Part shown: in pieces, positions 32,930 through 44,933 of the stretch
Layout of the letters: every line of letters begins with the position of its first letter
Numbering within the stretch: position 1 is the stretch's first letter
Origin: Spirogloea muscicola
Lineage: Eukaryota > Streptophyta > Zygnematophyceae > Spirogloeales > Spirogloeaceae
DNA: 60,340 nt
Reading direction: 5' to 3'
Assembly: GCA_009602725.1 (NCBI GenBank)
Contig: WELB01000081.1
Location: forward strand, 541,570-601,909
Made by a program: the position numbers and the translations under genes
The notes under the pieces: generated by a model
What the model was told of the DNA's origin: nothing
What the model saw: the letters and a program-made list of their open reading frames with translations, nothing else
Databases searched by the model: none

Positions 32930-35900
32930 GTGGCCGCGGCTGGCGGCGCTCAGGACGGCGAGGCGCCGGACAGCGACGCCGTCGCGGCGGCCGCGGAGGA
33001 CGAGGACGCCGCGCAGTGCCTGCGCGCCGGCAACGAGGCCTACCGCCAGGGCCAGTTCGCCGACGTGAGAGCTCCCGCGGCAGCCATCCATGGCCGCCGC
33101 CGCTCCTCCCTCGCCCTCGTCGGCGCTCCCTTTGCCGACGAGCTCTGCTGCGGCGACGCGCTCGCAGGCCATCCAGTCGTACACGCAGGGCCTGCAGGAG
33201 CACCCGCGGGACCCCTCGCTGCTCCTCGGCAATCGCTGCGCCGCCTTCTGCAGGTCTCGCCTCTGCAGCTCCACATGCAGTCAGTGCAAGGATTTGGTTA
33301 TGCATTCATTGCATACTGAATTCGTGTGATGGTAACTTAGTACAATATGATGTATGATATGACATGTATGATGTTAAGCTTTGGTAATGCAGCAAGGATT
33401 CAGTATGCAGTCCTTGCATACTGAAGCCGTGTGATATAAAGTTAGTATGATATGATGTATGATCTGATATGTATGATGTAAAGCGTTGGTAATGCGCGGT
33501 TTCGTATACATCGCAGCCATCATCGTTGCTGCCGCAGCGCTCGCCTTTGCGCCGCTGCTCTCACCACTTGAACCTGCGTCGCTTGTTTGGGAGAGCGCAG
33601 CCTCAGCCGGTGGCTGCGCCAGATCCCGGCCGGGCAATCGGAGCAGCAGGCGCTGTCGGGCTTGGACCCCATCTCGCTCGCCCAGGTGCGCACAGTCCTA
33701 CTCGATATCAGTGGGACTAAACTCAACTTAAATTAAGTCAATTAAGTCAAGTCAAGTCAGGTTAAGTCAAGGTAACCTACTTTTCAGCAAGAAATTCGAT
33801 CGACGAATTCGTAGCAGTACTGCTGAAGGTCTTAGTCCTTCTGAAGCACGGCGCTCCTTGTGCAGCAGCATAATCGTTGTGTCGGCCGTTGCACGAGCTC
33901 GAGGCCTGACGTTGAGATGGCTGTGTGACTGGCGGTGATGCAGCTGGCTGTGAAGGACGCGGAGAAGGCCGTGGCGGCCCGCGGCGCGTCCTGGCCGAAG
34001 GCACATGGCCGCCTGGCAGGCGCCCACATGGTGCTGGAGCACTACGATGCCGCGCGCGCTGCGCTCGCTGCCGGCCTCGCCCTGCACCCCAATGAGTGAG
34101 CCATTCAATGGCAATTCACTACCAATCTGTGGGCTCTTCGTGGAATTAGTGGAGCAACTAAGCACGGTGCTCTCTTGTGCTGCAGCCAGCTGCTTCTTGC
34201 GATGCACGACGCGCTCGAGTCGGCCATCTTCTCGGACGAGGTGGTCGGCAGAGAGGCGGCCAAGGCGGCGAGGCGGCAGCAGGACGAGGAGGAGGCCGAG
34301 GCCGCCGAGAGGCCTGCCGCTGGGGCGATGCCACAGCCGCGCCAGGTCTCGAGGGGTGACGAGCTGGACTGCGTGCTCTGCCTCAAGCTGCTCTACCAGC
34401 CGGCCACGACGCCCTGCGGCCACACCTTCTGCCGGGCGTGCCTCGCCCGTGCTCTCGACCACAGTGAGCAGCCCGTTCGCCAGATCGACGGGCGCGGTTG
34501 CCACAGCCATGCATGGCTAAAAGCCATGTCAGGCCTCTAACACTGGCTCCGCTTGATCGGCTGCCCGTCCGCTGCAGGCAGCAAATGCCCTGTTTGCCGC
34601 TCGACCCTCTTCATGAGTGCTCGGAGCTACCCCATAAGGTCCTCCCTTGATCCGAGCCTCTGCTGACCGTGGCCGCCTGGCACGCATTGCCACATTCTTG
34701 TTGATGCATTGTAAAGAATGACGTAAGAATCTGCTTCGCGTGTCTGCTTGTGCAGTGTGACTCTGCAGGCCCTTGTGGAGCGCAGCTTCCCGGAGGAGTA
34801 TGCCGAGCGGGCGGCTGAGATGGAGGCTCTCACCTCGGCTGGCCCTCAGGTGGGGCCCTCCGTCACGCCTGAGCCTCGCGCTCAGTGCCTGGTGTCTTTC
34901 ATGGCGAGGCTTATACTCGTCTGCTTACTTAGCCATGTTGGCGCAATACTTGTCTTGGTCTGTGCAGAAGCTGCCGATGTTTGTGATGGACGTGGTCCTG
35001 CCGGGCCAGAAGGTCAAGCTCAACATCTTTGAGCCGCGCTATCGCTTGATGGTAAGGTCTTACAGCGAGAACCCCCCATCACAGTGCGCACGTGCAAGCA
35101 AGCAGAGCTGGTGTTGTGACTGATGCAGTAGTTTGAATGAGTTAATGCAGGTGAGGCGAGTGATGGAGTCTGACCGGCACATGGGCATGGTTTGAATCCG
35201 TTTTTCATTCTGCTTATCTTTTATTAGGAGATGACACTTGTCCATCCTGATAACTCAATGTGCTGAAGCTATTGTCTAGCCAGTGGCAGGCATTTTCCAT
35301 ACGCATGTCTTGTGTACTGAAGCCATACGGATGGTGCACAGCCTCATGTTGAGCTCAACTTTTTGGGGTCATTTAGGTGGGGTATGATGCTGCTACGCAG
35401 CAGCCAGCGGATGTTGCGTGCGAAGTTGAGATATGCGAGTAAGCACCAAGTTGCTTGCAACCCTGCCCTATGATGTGCCCAAAGGAGAATTTGTGCTTTC
35501 TTGCTATCATCATCAAAGGCTGGATCCCGTTGTATGCTGTCAAGAGATAGGCAGCTCTGACAGTATCGGTGTGACTGTCTGTCCTTTATGATGCAGATGC
35601 GTGCCATTGCCAGATGGCAGACTGTATCTGGAGGTACTCATGACCTTGCTGCTGTCATTGGCTGCTTGCTCATCCTTCCTGGTGTTATATGCACTAGGTG
35701 TTGGAATGGTTGGTGTTGCTCCACGCTGGCTGCTCTGTGGAGTCCAGATGTGTTCAGCTTAGAAGCAGCTGACTATTCACCTCTTCAGTGGACCCTACTT
35801 TGAGAGTCAAACTTATCACTTTCTTATCAAGAATAGTAACAGGTGACCTCATTGACCTACTGAACCTCAGCAGGTCAGTCACCATCTCCCTATCTCTCAC

Positions 35901-36756
35901 GTGGTACTCTTTGTCGACGTGTCATAGGTGGAAGGACGAAGGAGATGTCAAGTGGTGAATTACAGCGAGTTGGATGGCTACCGCGTCGGGCATGTCACGT
36001 GGCTGGAGGACACCTCCCCAGTGGAGGGCTCCCCTGCTGCCGCTGAGGTTTGCATGCCTGACTCATCTCAGGACTGTGTGCTTGCAAGGTTGAGCTCAAT
36101 CTGAGATGAACGACGTCATCAATGATAGGCTGTGTGCACATTCTTTGACGTTACTGACGCAGGCGTTACGCATGTGGTGAAAGCAGCTGCAGGTGCTGGC
36201 GGCAGAGGCCGTAGAGCGCCTTCAAGCTCTGGGCCAGCGGGCTCAAGAAGGGGGCAGGCGAGGCCTGCAGCTGTCTGGCATGCCGCCGACCTCAAAGCCC
36301 GAGGCCTTCAGCTTCTGGGTGAGTTTGAGTGACTGTGTACTTGTGAAAGCATCATGTACCTGTGATTATGCTGACTACATGCTGACTAATTGATTACCTT
36401 CGTTGCATCTAGTAACGTCCTTCCCTTAGCCTCACTGTCGTACACATCTCTTCTTCATGTGGACTTTCTGGGGTGTCTGCTCCAGGTGGCTAATCTCTTG
36501 CAGATGGCCACAGAGGAGAGGCTGCTGCTGCTGCGTATGCAGGATACGCTTGAGGTATATCTCAAGGAATATCACAGATGTAGAGTTCCAGTCTGCGATG
36601 TACAGAGTGTAGGCTCTTGGTGCGCTTGCAGAATGATCGTACTACATCAAGTATGACCAATGTTCTGAGGACTGCTGTGTCATTATGCAGCGACTTCAGC
36701 GGGAGATGGTGTTCCTGAGAGCTCCTCTGCAGGCGCACAGCTGCCGCATGCAGTGA
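32930..36756 (+). CDS. TPR-RING-LON domain protein (LONRF-like), start lost
   Basis: LONRF proteins pair a RING E3 module with the substrate-binding N-domain of Lon protease. Fifteen exons: 32930-33064, 33168-33253, 33601-33685, 33944-34095, 34186-34463, 34578-34638, 34756-34849, 34968-35051, 35151-35189, 35377-35438, 35597-35633, 35928-36047, 36187-36318, 36486-36554 and 36691-36756. Phases agree, giving about 499 visible residues. A TPR-like helical region opens with LRAGNEAYRQGQFAD and QSYTQGLQEHPRDPS. The RING reads DCVLCLKLLYQPAT, PCGHTFCRACL, KCPVCRS. The LON domain reads LPMFVMDVVLPGQK, NIFEPRYRLMVRRVME, LPDGRLYLEVEGRRR. No ATG is in frame before GTGGCCGCG at 32930; the start lies in the poly-A run region. 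Confidence 0.92.
33299..33500. repeat. Two-copy tandem repeat, about 104 bases
   Basis: A 104-base unit starting TATGCA and containing TTGCATACTGAA, GTGTGAT, ATATGATGTATGAT and GGTAATGC is present twice in intron 2 of the LON/RING gene, with about 15 percent differences. Short ATGATAT repeats lie inside each unit. Confidence 0.8.
33718..33776. repeat. AAGTC-type intronic microsatellite
   Basis: Repeats of AAGTCAATT and TCAAG lie just inside the third intron of the LON/RING gene. The leading ACTCAACTTAA also occurs in the first intron of the RMR gene at 49341. Confidence 0.7.
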
Positions 36757-37416
36757 CAATGTGCACAAGCTCGTCACACACTGGCTGTCAGAGCAGATGG
36801 GCTCAGGTTGTTGATATATATTTTATTTGGGCTGCCCTCAGCCCAAGCGACTGACATTGTTGCCAGTCGCCATTCATTGTATATTGATCATAGGATGCTC
36901 TCTGCAGAAGCTCAGTCCCTGTGCACATGCAAAATTCACAGCAAGTGGAGAGCTGCCTATTTGCACCTGGCATGTCTGGCTTTCACGGGCTTGCGCACAG
37001 TATTGGTGCAGTCACTGAGGTCCTTGTAGGTAGCAACCACAGTATGCCTCCTCCCACCTAATGAAATGGTGGGTGCTGAGTGGAGCCAGAACTTGGATAA
37101 GTTGGACAATGCTTCCGTGAGGCCATTATGCAGCTCTGGGCCCACCAAATAAATGTGGCGCACACTCTCAGTGCCCTCTTGCATCGTCAGCTTGCCCTGC
37201 TTCTGCTTCTTCACCATCACCATTGCTCTCAAGCTCCGCCTCCCATGGGTCGTCTGCCGCCACAAATACAGGTACGTCATTGACCAGTTCATCGGTTCCT
37301 AGCCAAGTTGATGGCCATGTAACAGACCACTGCAGAAAGCAGAGGAGGCTGCAGTGGTGAGGCGCGAGGATTCGTGGGTCAGGCTGAGCTTCACAGCCCG
37401 TCTCAGCTTGCGACAA
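36757..37416. other. Region between LON/RING gene and next minus gene
   Basis: The left part is probably 3' untranslated sequence. On the minus strand at 37000-37330 there is an open stretch (HIYLVGPELHNGLTEALSNL) that might be the 3' end of the next gene, but no splice path could be fixed. Confidence 0.35.
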
Positions 37417-37896
37417 GCTGCAACAATGCAGTGAGCTCACGCTGCGGCGCATGGCCTCAGCAGCTCTAACTTCATGAAGCGGCCTTGACATGGCCAAGCG
37501 GAACCTCCTCTAAACTACCGGCGCCTCCATGACAGAGCTAGCATGCCCACTACACAAGGGGCAGCAGGCAGGCGTAGTTGGCAGAGGGCCGACAGACGGC
37601 GGCAAGCAGTACCTATGGGGTCGACGGCGACGGCGTGGGCGGCCAAGTGCGCGGCCAGCACCTCCATGCACTGCTCCTTGAGCGCCGCCAGCGCCTCGCT
37701 CAAGCTCGCGCCTGCCAGCATAGGAGCGGAGGGCCTGCGGTGTCAGCTCCTACACCCTGAACCCTAAACCCCCACACCCTAAAGCCCAAACCCTAACCCT
37801 AACCCTAGACCTGAAGCGGCTGTGCCGGGGGCTGGCCGCCACCGCCGCCGCAGCCGCCGCTGCCACCGCCGCCGGCCCTGGCGGCGGCGAGGACAT
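37417..37896 (-). CDS. Unidentified gene with poly-alanine first exon
   Basis: I do not recognise the family. Exon 1 (37896-37811) starts with ATG and encodes an alanine-rich leader (SSPPPGPAAVAAAA). Exon 2 (37704-37613) encodes SLSEALAALKEQCMEVLAAH and then LAAHAVAVDPI, which would form amphipathic helices. A third exon candidate starts at 37417 (CRKLRRAVKLSLTHESSRL). The three agree in phase, which is why I report the gene. The 3' end was not found; exons may continue to about 37000. The first intron is only 106 bases and is largely telomere-like repeat. It could be a small coiled-coil subunit of a larger complex, but no function should be assigned. Confidence 0.5.
37744..37810. repeat. Telomere-like tract forming most of a 106-base intron
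   Basis: CCCTAAACCC/CCCTAACCC units run right up to the splice donor; on the coding strand the intron starts GTCTAGGGTTAGGG, so the donor itself is part of the TTTAGGG array. More degenerate CCCTAAC units occur in the 5' flank at 37925-37980. Confidence 0.85.
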
Positions 37897-38019
37897 GGCG
37901 GCCGACGCCTGCAGCCGATGCCCCACTCTAACTCCCGGTTACCCTAACCTAGACTTACCCTAACCTCTTAAAACCCCAGCACCCATTACCGTGGCAAACG
38001 GCGGGCTGTTTCCCTTCAT

Positions 38020-38700
38020 TTTATTCTTTCGTGGCGTGGCTATTCCCAGCCCTCGCCCCCTTTAGCATAGGGCTTCGCTTCATAAAGCCCTCTTTTCTAG
38101 CAGGAAATATCTCGCCCATAGAGATATTTGATAAATATGTAGTAAGAAGAAGAGGCAAAGCCAGCCCAAAACGCATGGACACAATCCCAAGACCCGAAGA
38201 AGAGAGAAGTGGCTCTCCCAATGGGGGCAAGGGCTGTGAGAAGCCAGCCCGAAAAGAATTGACAAGGTTCGAAGGGGCCAAACTACGAGCTAAGCAGCGA
38301 CTGCGGGGCCTGAAGAGGCTATGGCAGAACGGGGGAGGATGGACCACTTAGTAGTTACGAGTGAGGAGCCTCACATCTGACAGACTAGCTGCCGGTAAAC
38401 TATCCCCCTGACGAAAGCCGGAGGCCGCAGCGAGAGCACGGCCAGCACGCAGATGCAAGGCGTGGGCCATGGACCGCTGGAGGGAGACGGACAAGCGCAT
38501 ACGATTCACCTGAGCCCACGAGCCAGCGGCGTTGAAGTCAGCCGGCTCACCGCGCCTGCGGGACACAGCGCGCCGTGCAAGCCTGGCCAACAGGTCGAGC
38601 CAGTGGGATCCGAGAGCCCCATGCACGTCCACAGCCAGGGGGACGAACTCGTCGGCAGCCGGGTGGTCGGCGTGTTTGGCCGAAGAAGGTGCCATAAAGA
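38020..38700 (-). mobile_element. Retroelement copy, subfamily 1
   Basis: An open C-terminal frame (38695-38348) reads KHADHPAADEFVPLAVDVHG, EPADFNAAGSWAQVNRM and LSDVRLLTRNY-stop. The subfamily 1 tail follows (38345-38205), and beyond it lies an older tail scrap with GGCGAGATATT and a hairpin-like piece at 38030-38130. The frame has no stop over 115 codons, so this insertion is fairly young. Confidence 0.8.
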
Positions 38701-38754
38701 AAAGCTACACAGGCTAGACACGAGACGACGCAGCGGATAGCTCCTCCACCCGTT

Positions 38755-39080
38755 CTGACATAGCTTCTTCAGGCCCCTCCGTCATTGTGGCTTTTGGCCC
38801 CTCCGTCGTTTGGCCCCTTCGAACTTTTTGTCAATTTTTTTCGGGCTGGCTTCTCGCAGCCCTTGCCCCCATCGGGAAGATGGAGCTCACCCGTGGGGAG
38901 AGCCACTTCTTCTTCTTTTATTGGGAGAGCCACTTCTTCTTCTTTTTTGAAGAAGTGGCTCTCCCAATGGGGGCAAGGGCTGTGAGAAGCCAGCCCGTAA
39001 AGAATTGACAAGGTTCGAAGGGGCCAAAGTACGAGCTAAGCAGCGACTGCGGGGCCTGAAGAGGCTATGGCAGAACAAGA
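38755..39080. mobile_element. Tail-to-tail pair of subfamily 1 ends
   Basis: A plus-strand tail (38755-38945) and a minus-strand tail (39080-38950) are inverted copies of the same 3' region. They meet at a TTC-rich junction where the end GGGAGAGCCACTTCTTCTTC is written twice before the inverted GAAGAAGTGGCTCTCCC. Neither copy keeps coding sequence. Confidence 0.88.
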
Positions 39081-39179
39081 AGAAGAAAAAGGAAAGGAAA
39101 GCTCAAACCCCACTGGTGAGCAGCAGCAAGTCCGAGTAAGTCGCAGCCAGTATTTTAGCACTAGTCTTTGCCTGAACAA

Positions 39180-39780
39180 TGTATTGGCTTGAGTTTGCCT
39201 CCCTTTCATTGCATGCGCACCGTGCTCCTTGTCTCCCTCTCTGGAAGCGCTTACAATCTATTTTAGGAGCATCTTCTTCCTCTGCTCAAGGCCACACGTC
39301 TTCAAGCGGTAGCGGAGTGAGACTAGCCTCCTCCCACGCAGTGGCAGGTGCAGAGCAGAGGAAGCTCCGCTCCTACACTACTCTGACTACCCCCGCAGTG
39401 ATCACCTCTTACTGGCCGCAATTGACACTTTCGGCCGCATGTCCTCGCTTCCATACCGTCCTCGAGAAAATTGCAAGGCTGGGATATACTCGACGTAACG
39501 ATACACTTCCAGCTCAGATGGGCATGCCGGCAGCCTTCTTGTCATTCTTGCGATGTCGAGTGTCAGCTTGTCTGCAGCGAGCTCAGGCTCATGCGTTGCA
39601 CCAGAAAGCTGGTCAGCCTTAGCTGGTAGCTCAAGACCTTGTCGATTGCCGTCCGCTATTCGAGCATCAGTTAGCGACCTCTACGTGCTGACTCATGGTT
39701 ACTGAGCGGGTCAGCTTAGCAGCAGGCGATCTATATTTGTCAATGTGCTTGCCTTTGTGCTTGGCCTCACAGGCCCTCCA
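39180..39780 (+). mobile_element. Retroelement family B, C-terminus and tail
   Basis: A plus-strand frame (39179-39622) carries an element C-terminal segment (LQRAQAHALHQKAGQP); after a frameshift the terminus LTHGY-stop appears near 39701. The family B tail GCGGGTCAGCTTAGCAG follows, to about 39780. The first 250 bases resemble no other copy here. Confidence 0.6.
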
Positions 39781-40516
39781 TCTCTTAAATAGACACCATC
39801 TTCCCTCTGCCCACCTGGTGACGGAATTACAAGCATACATCATCCCGCCTTACCCCACAACCTTGACTTTCTAAGCTATGTGACGCCATTAATGGTGGCA
39901 TGACTAGCTCCGTCATGCGCTGTCAACTACAAGCTAACAAGCATGCAGCACAATAAGCTCCAGATCAGCCTGCAAGATTGATTGAATTTACGGTCAAGAC
40001 TCTATAGTGGCAGATTGTCCACCACGTTTCTTGCACCACCCAATAGCACGCCCAGTTTCGTAAGGTTCAGATGTTCATCTGCTGTCAGCTGGTTTGCTGC
40101 AGCAGCAGACTGCTCGTAAGCGCATGCATCGCTGCAAGCAGACATCAGTCTAGATACTCGTCAAAGTGTGATACAGTTGGAACAGAATGCAAGTAAGACG
40201 GATATCAGGCTATAGCAACCAACCTTTCTCATCAAGAAGTTATACTACTACAGCAAAGCTATCAACACTCCTGAAAAATTGTGTTAGCTGAAATGACATT
40301 AGGCAGGAACTCAGAACGTCCATGCCTTACAAGACTAGCTCTCAAGGACCTAGACAAAGCATTCTGTCGAGGTGAGAAGGATTTGGCACCAGCTTGCAGG
40401 CTCTCTCAAGTTGTAACATCTATCTACTTCATGTACGACGCCTGACCAAGTCAGAAGCGATGCTCGGAGAACATCAACCATTGCCGCATCAAAGACGCCG
40501 AAGGCTCGTTGTCCAA
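39781..40516. other. Intergenic, nothing recognised
   Basis: AT-richer sequence with no convincing reading frame or repeat. It may hold the 3' untranslated region of the reductase gene. Confidence 0.4.
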
Positions 40517-43245
<2,729 letters not shown>

Positions 43246-43459
43246 CTCGGTTTATGGCGGGTCACCCAGCTCCTGGTGCCTTCAGTCTTTATCAGGCCTG
43301 ATGCAGAGCTCTTGTCAGTGAGGTGGAGCTTGTCAGGTCGCGAGCTTGCTGCATGTCAATCCAGGTGCTAAGGGCATCGATATAACCAGATTCAGCGTCA
43401 GCGTGCTAGTACTCAAGCGGCACCAAGCGCGCAGGCGCAGGTGCATGGCATCTCTGGCT

Positions 43460-43605
43460 CGCAGCTCGGGCGAACATCTCGGACGCAGCAGCTCGTTGTC
43501 AGCTGTCACCTGGCCGGCGCCTGACCCCCGGCGACGGTTGGCCTGCAGGACGCCGCCGCCGCGCCCCCGGGCGGAGCTGTTGCTTCCTCGGCGGCGTCGG
43601 CGGCT

Positions 43606-43639
<34 letters not shown>

Positions 43640-43745
43640 TGGCACTGCAGTGAGCACTATGAGACTCGATGGCTGAGCTGGACAGGCAGCTCAGCACCCG
43701 AGTGACTTCTCTTAGTAAGGAATATAACCATCTCTTAGCTAACAA
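43460..43745 (+). pseudogene. Orphan alanine-rich exon
   Basis: CTGCAG-flanked sequence encodes DAAAAPPGGAVASS followed by a long alanine run ending in ALALQ, then nearby AELDRQLSTRVTSLS before a GTAAGG donor-like site. Both pieces look like real first or early exons (GCG-rich, then heptad-like), but no gene continues to the right, where retroelement sequence begins. It may be a gene broken by insertion, or exons of a gene I could not follow. Confidence 0.35.
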
Positions 43746-43817
43746 CCTTCACTTAAGGATCCATTTGAGAGCCAGCAAAAAGGGCCTGCCGGCTCATCAC
43801 GCCCACTCTGGAGCTGG

Positions 43818-43866
43818 TATACTGCCTCCAGCATATTCAACCCGAACTATGCTGGAGGCATAGTAA
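43818..43866. repeat. Short perfect hairpin
   Basis: ACTGCCTCCAGCATA and its reverse complement TATGCTGGAGGCATAGT flank a 13-base loop. It may be the end of a small non-autonomous element or a transcribed hairpin. Confidence 0.65.
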
Positions 43867-44039
43867 TAAGTACCATACCTTTATAGAAGTCTATTAAGGG
43901 ACTCCCTCGTCCGTCGTGGCGGTTGGCATGCACCCGGGCGCCACGTGGACTCCGCATGCGTCAGCTCGCGTCATTGTGTCAGTGACGCCGCCCGGCTCTC
44001 CTCCCAGTCGGTCGTCCGACGGGGATGGACCAAAACGCC

Positions 44040-44300
44040 AGACGATGACGCCAGGCCAGATTTCCTCATCTGAAATGGCCAATATCACAGCTATCGCCCT
44101 CTACTGGAAGAGTCTGTCTTCACAAATGGCCGATTGGCTGGCCAGTCACAGCCGTCGCCCTCTACTGGAAAAAGCATCTTCTTCCACCAAACGAATCTGG
44201 TCAAGTAAGAAGACGCCTTCCAGTAGAGGGCGGGGCCAAATGGCTGAGTTGCCAGCCCAGAAAGAAGACTGAACAAAGTTCGAAGGGGCCAGAGAAAGAG
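44040..44300. mobile_element. Tail-to-tail pair, subfamily 5
   Basis: CGCCCTCTACTGGAA occurs twice on the plus strand (about 44096 and 44156) and once inverted (about 44218). The right arm continues on the minus strand through GCCAGCCCAGAAAGAAGACTG to GTTCGAAGGGGCCAG, the signature shared by all tails. The arms meet in CATCTTCTTCC ... AAGAAGACGCC, again a TTC-rich junction. Confidence 0.75.
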
Positions 44301-44339
44301 AGAGCGCTAAGGCACACAGCTGATCACTGTGCACCACCA

Positions 44340-44760
44340 TGCGGCCGTGCTCTAGCTGTCGCCCTGGCTGTCGGCCAGGGGACTGCTTTCTAGCTCCTCT
44401 CGAGGATTACGAAGTGATTCATCCTTCCAATCAAGCTTTGAGCTTGCTGTTCACAGCCCTTGCCAAACTTTCTTATAGGCTTCCGCTTCTAGTTGCAGCC
44501 TCAGGCTTTCGGCAGGGGGGATTGCTTTTTTTAGTAAGTGCTCCATCTACCCGCACTCTGAGACAGCGCTTTTGGCCCATTCGGATATCAAGTGAAGCCT
44601 GAGCCCCCAGCTGACAGGCTCTTGGCAGTGTGGGGGCACAACAGCGCGTTCCTTCGGCACAAGTTTTGCGAACGTCCAGGCTAACTGTTCTTCTAATTTG
44701 CAACAAGGTGCCCAACTTGGTTGTCAGGTCACTTCTCTAAGCCAGCAGGCGAGTGCACAG
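44340..44760 (+). mobile_element. Decayed retroelement fragment
   Basis: A plus-strand stretch shows the element signature GTTGCAGCCTCAGGCTTTCG-like (GCAGCCTCAGGCTTTCGGC) and decayed coding sequence, with many changes. Boundaries are uncertain. Confidence 0.45.
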
Positions 44761-44933
44761 TGCACCTTCATCTTTGGCAGTTTGTGAGCGAGCTCCGCAG
44801 AGCAAGGTCACTATGTATTGTTTGCTTTGCAATTTAAGTTGGTCACTACGTCAACTGACATAGGTAAGGGAGGACACTGCACATATGAGCTGAATAATTA
44901 TTAAAGGATGGTGCACCTGCAAAAGGTCCAACA

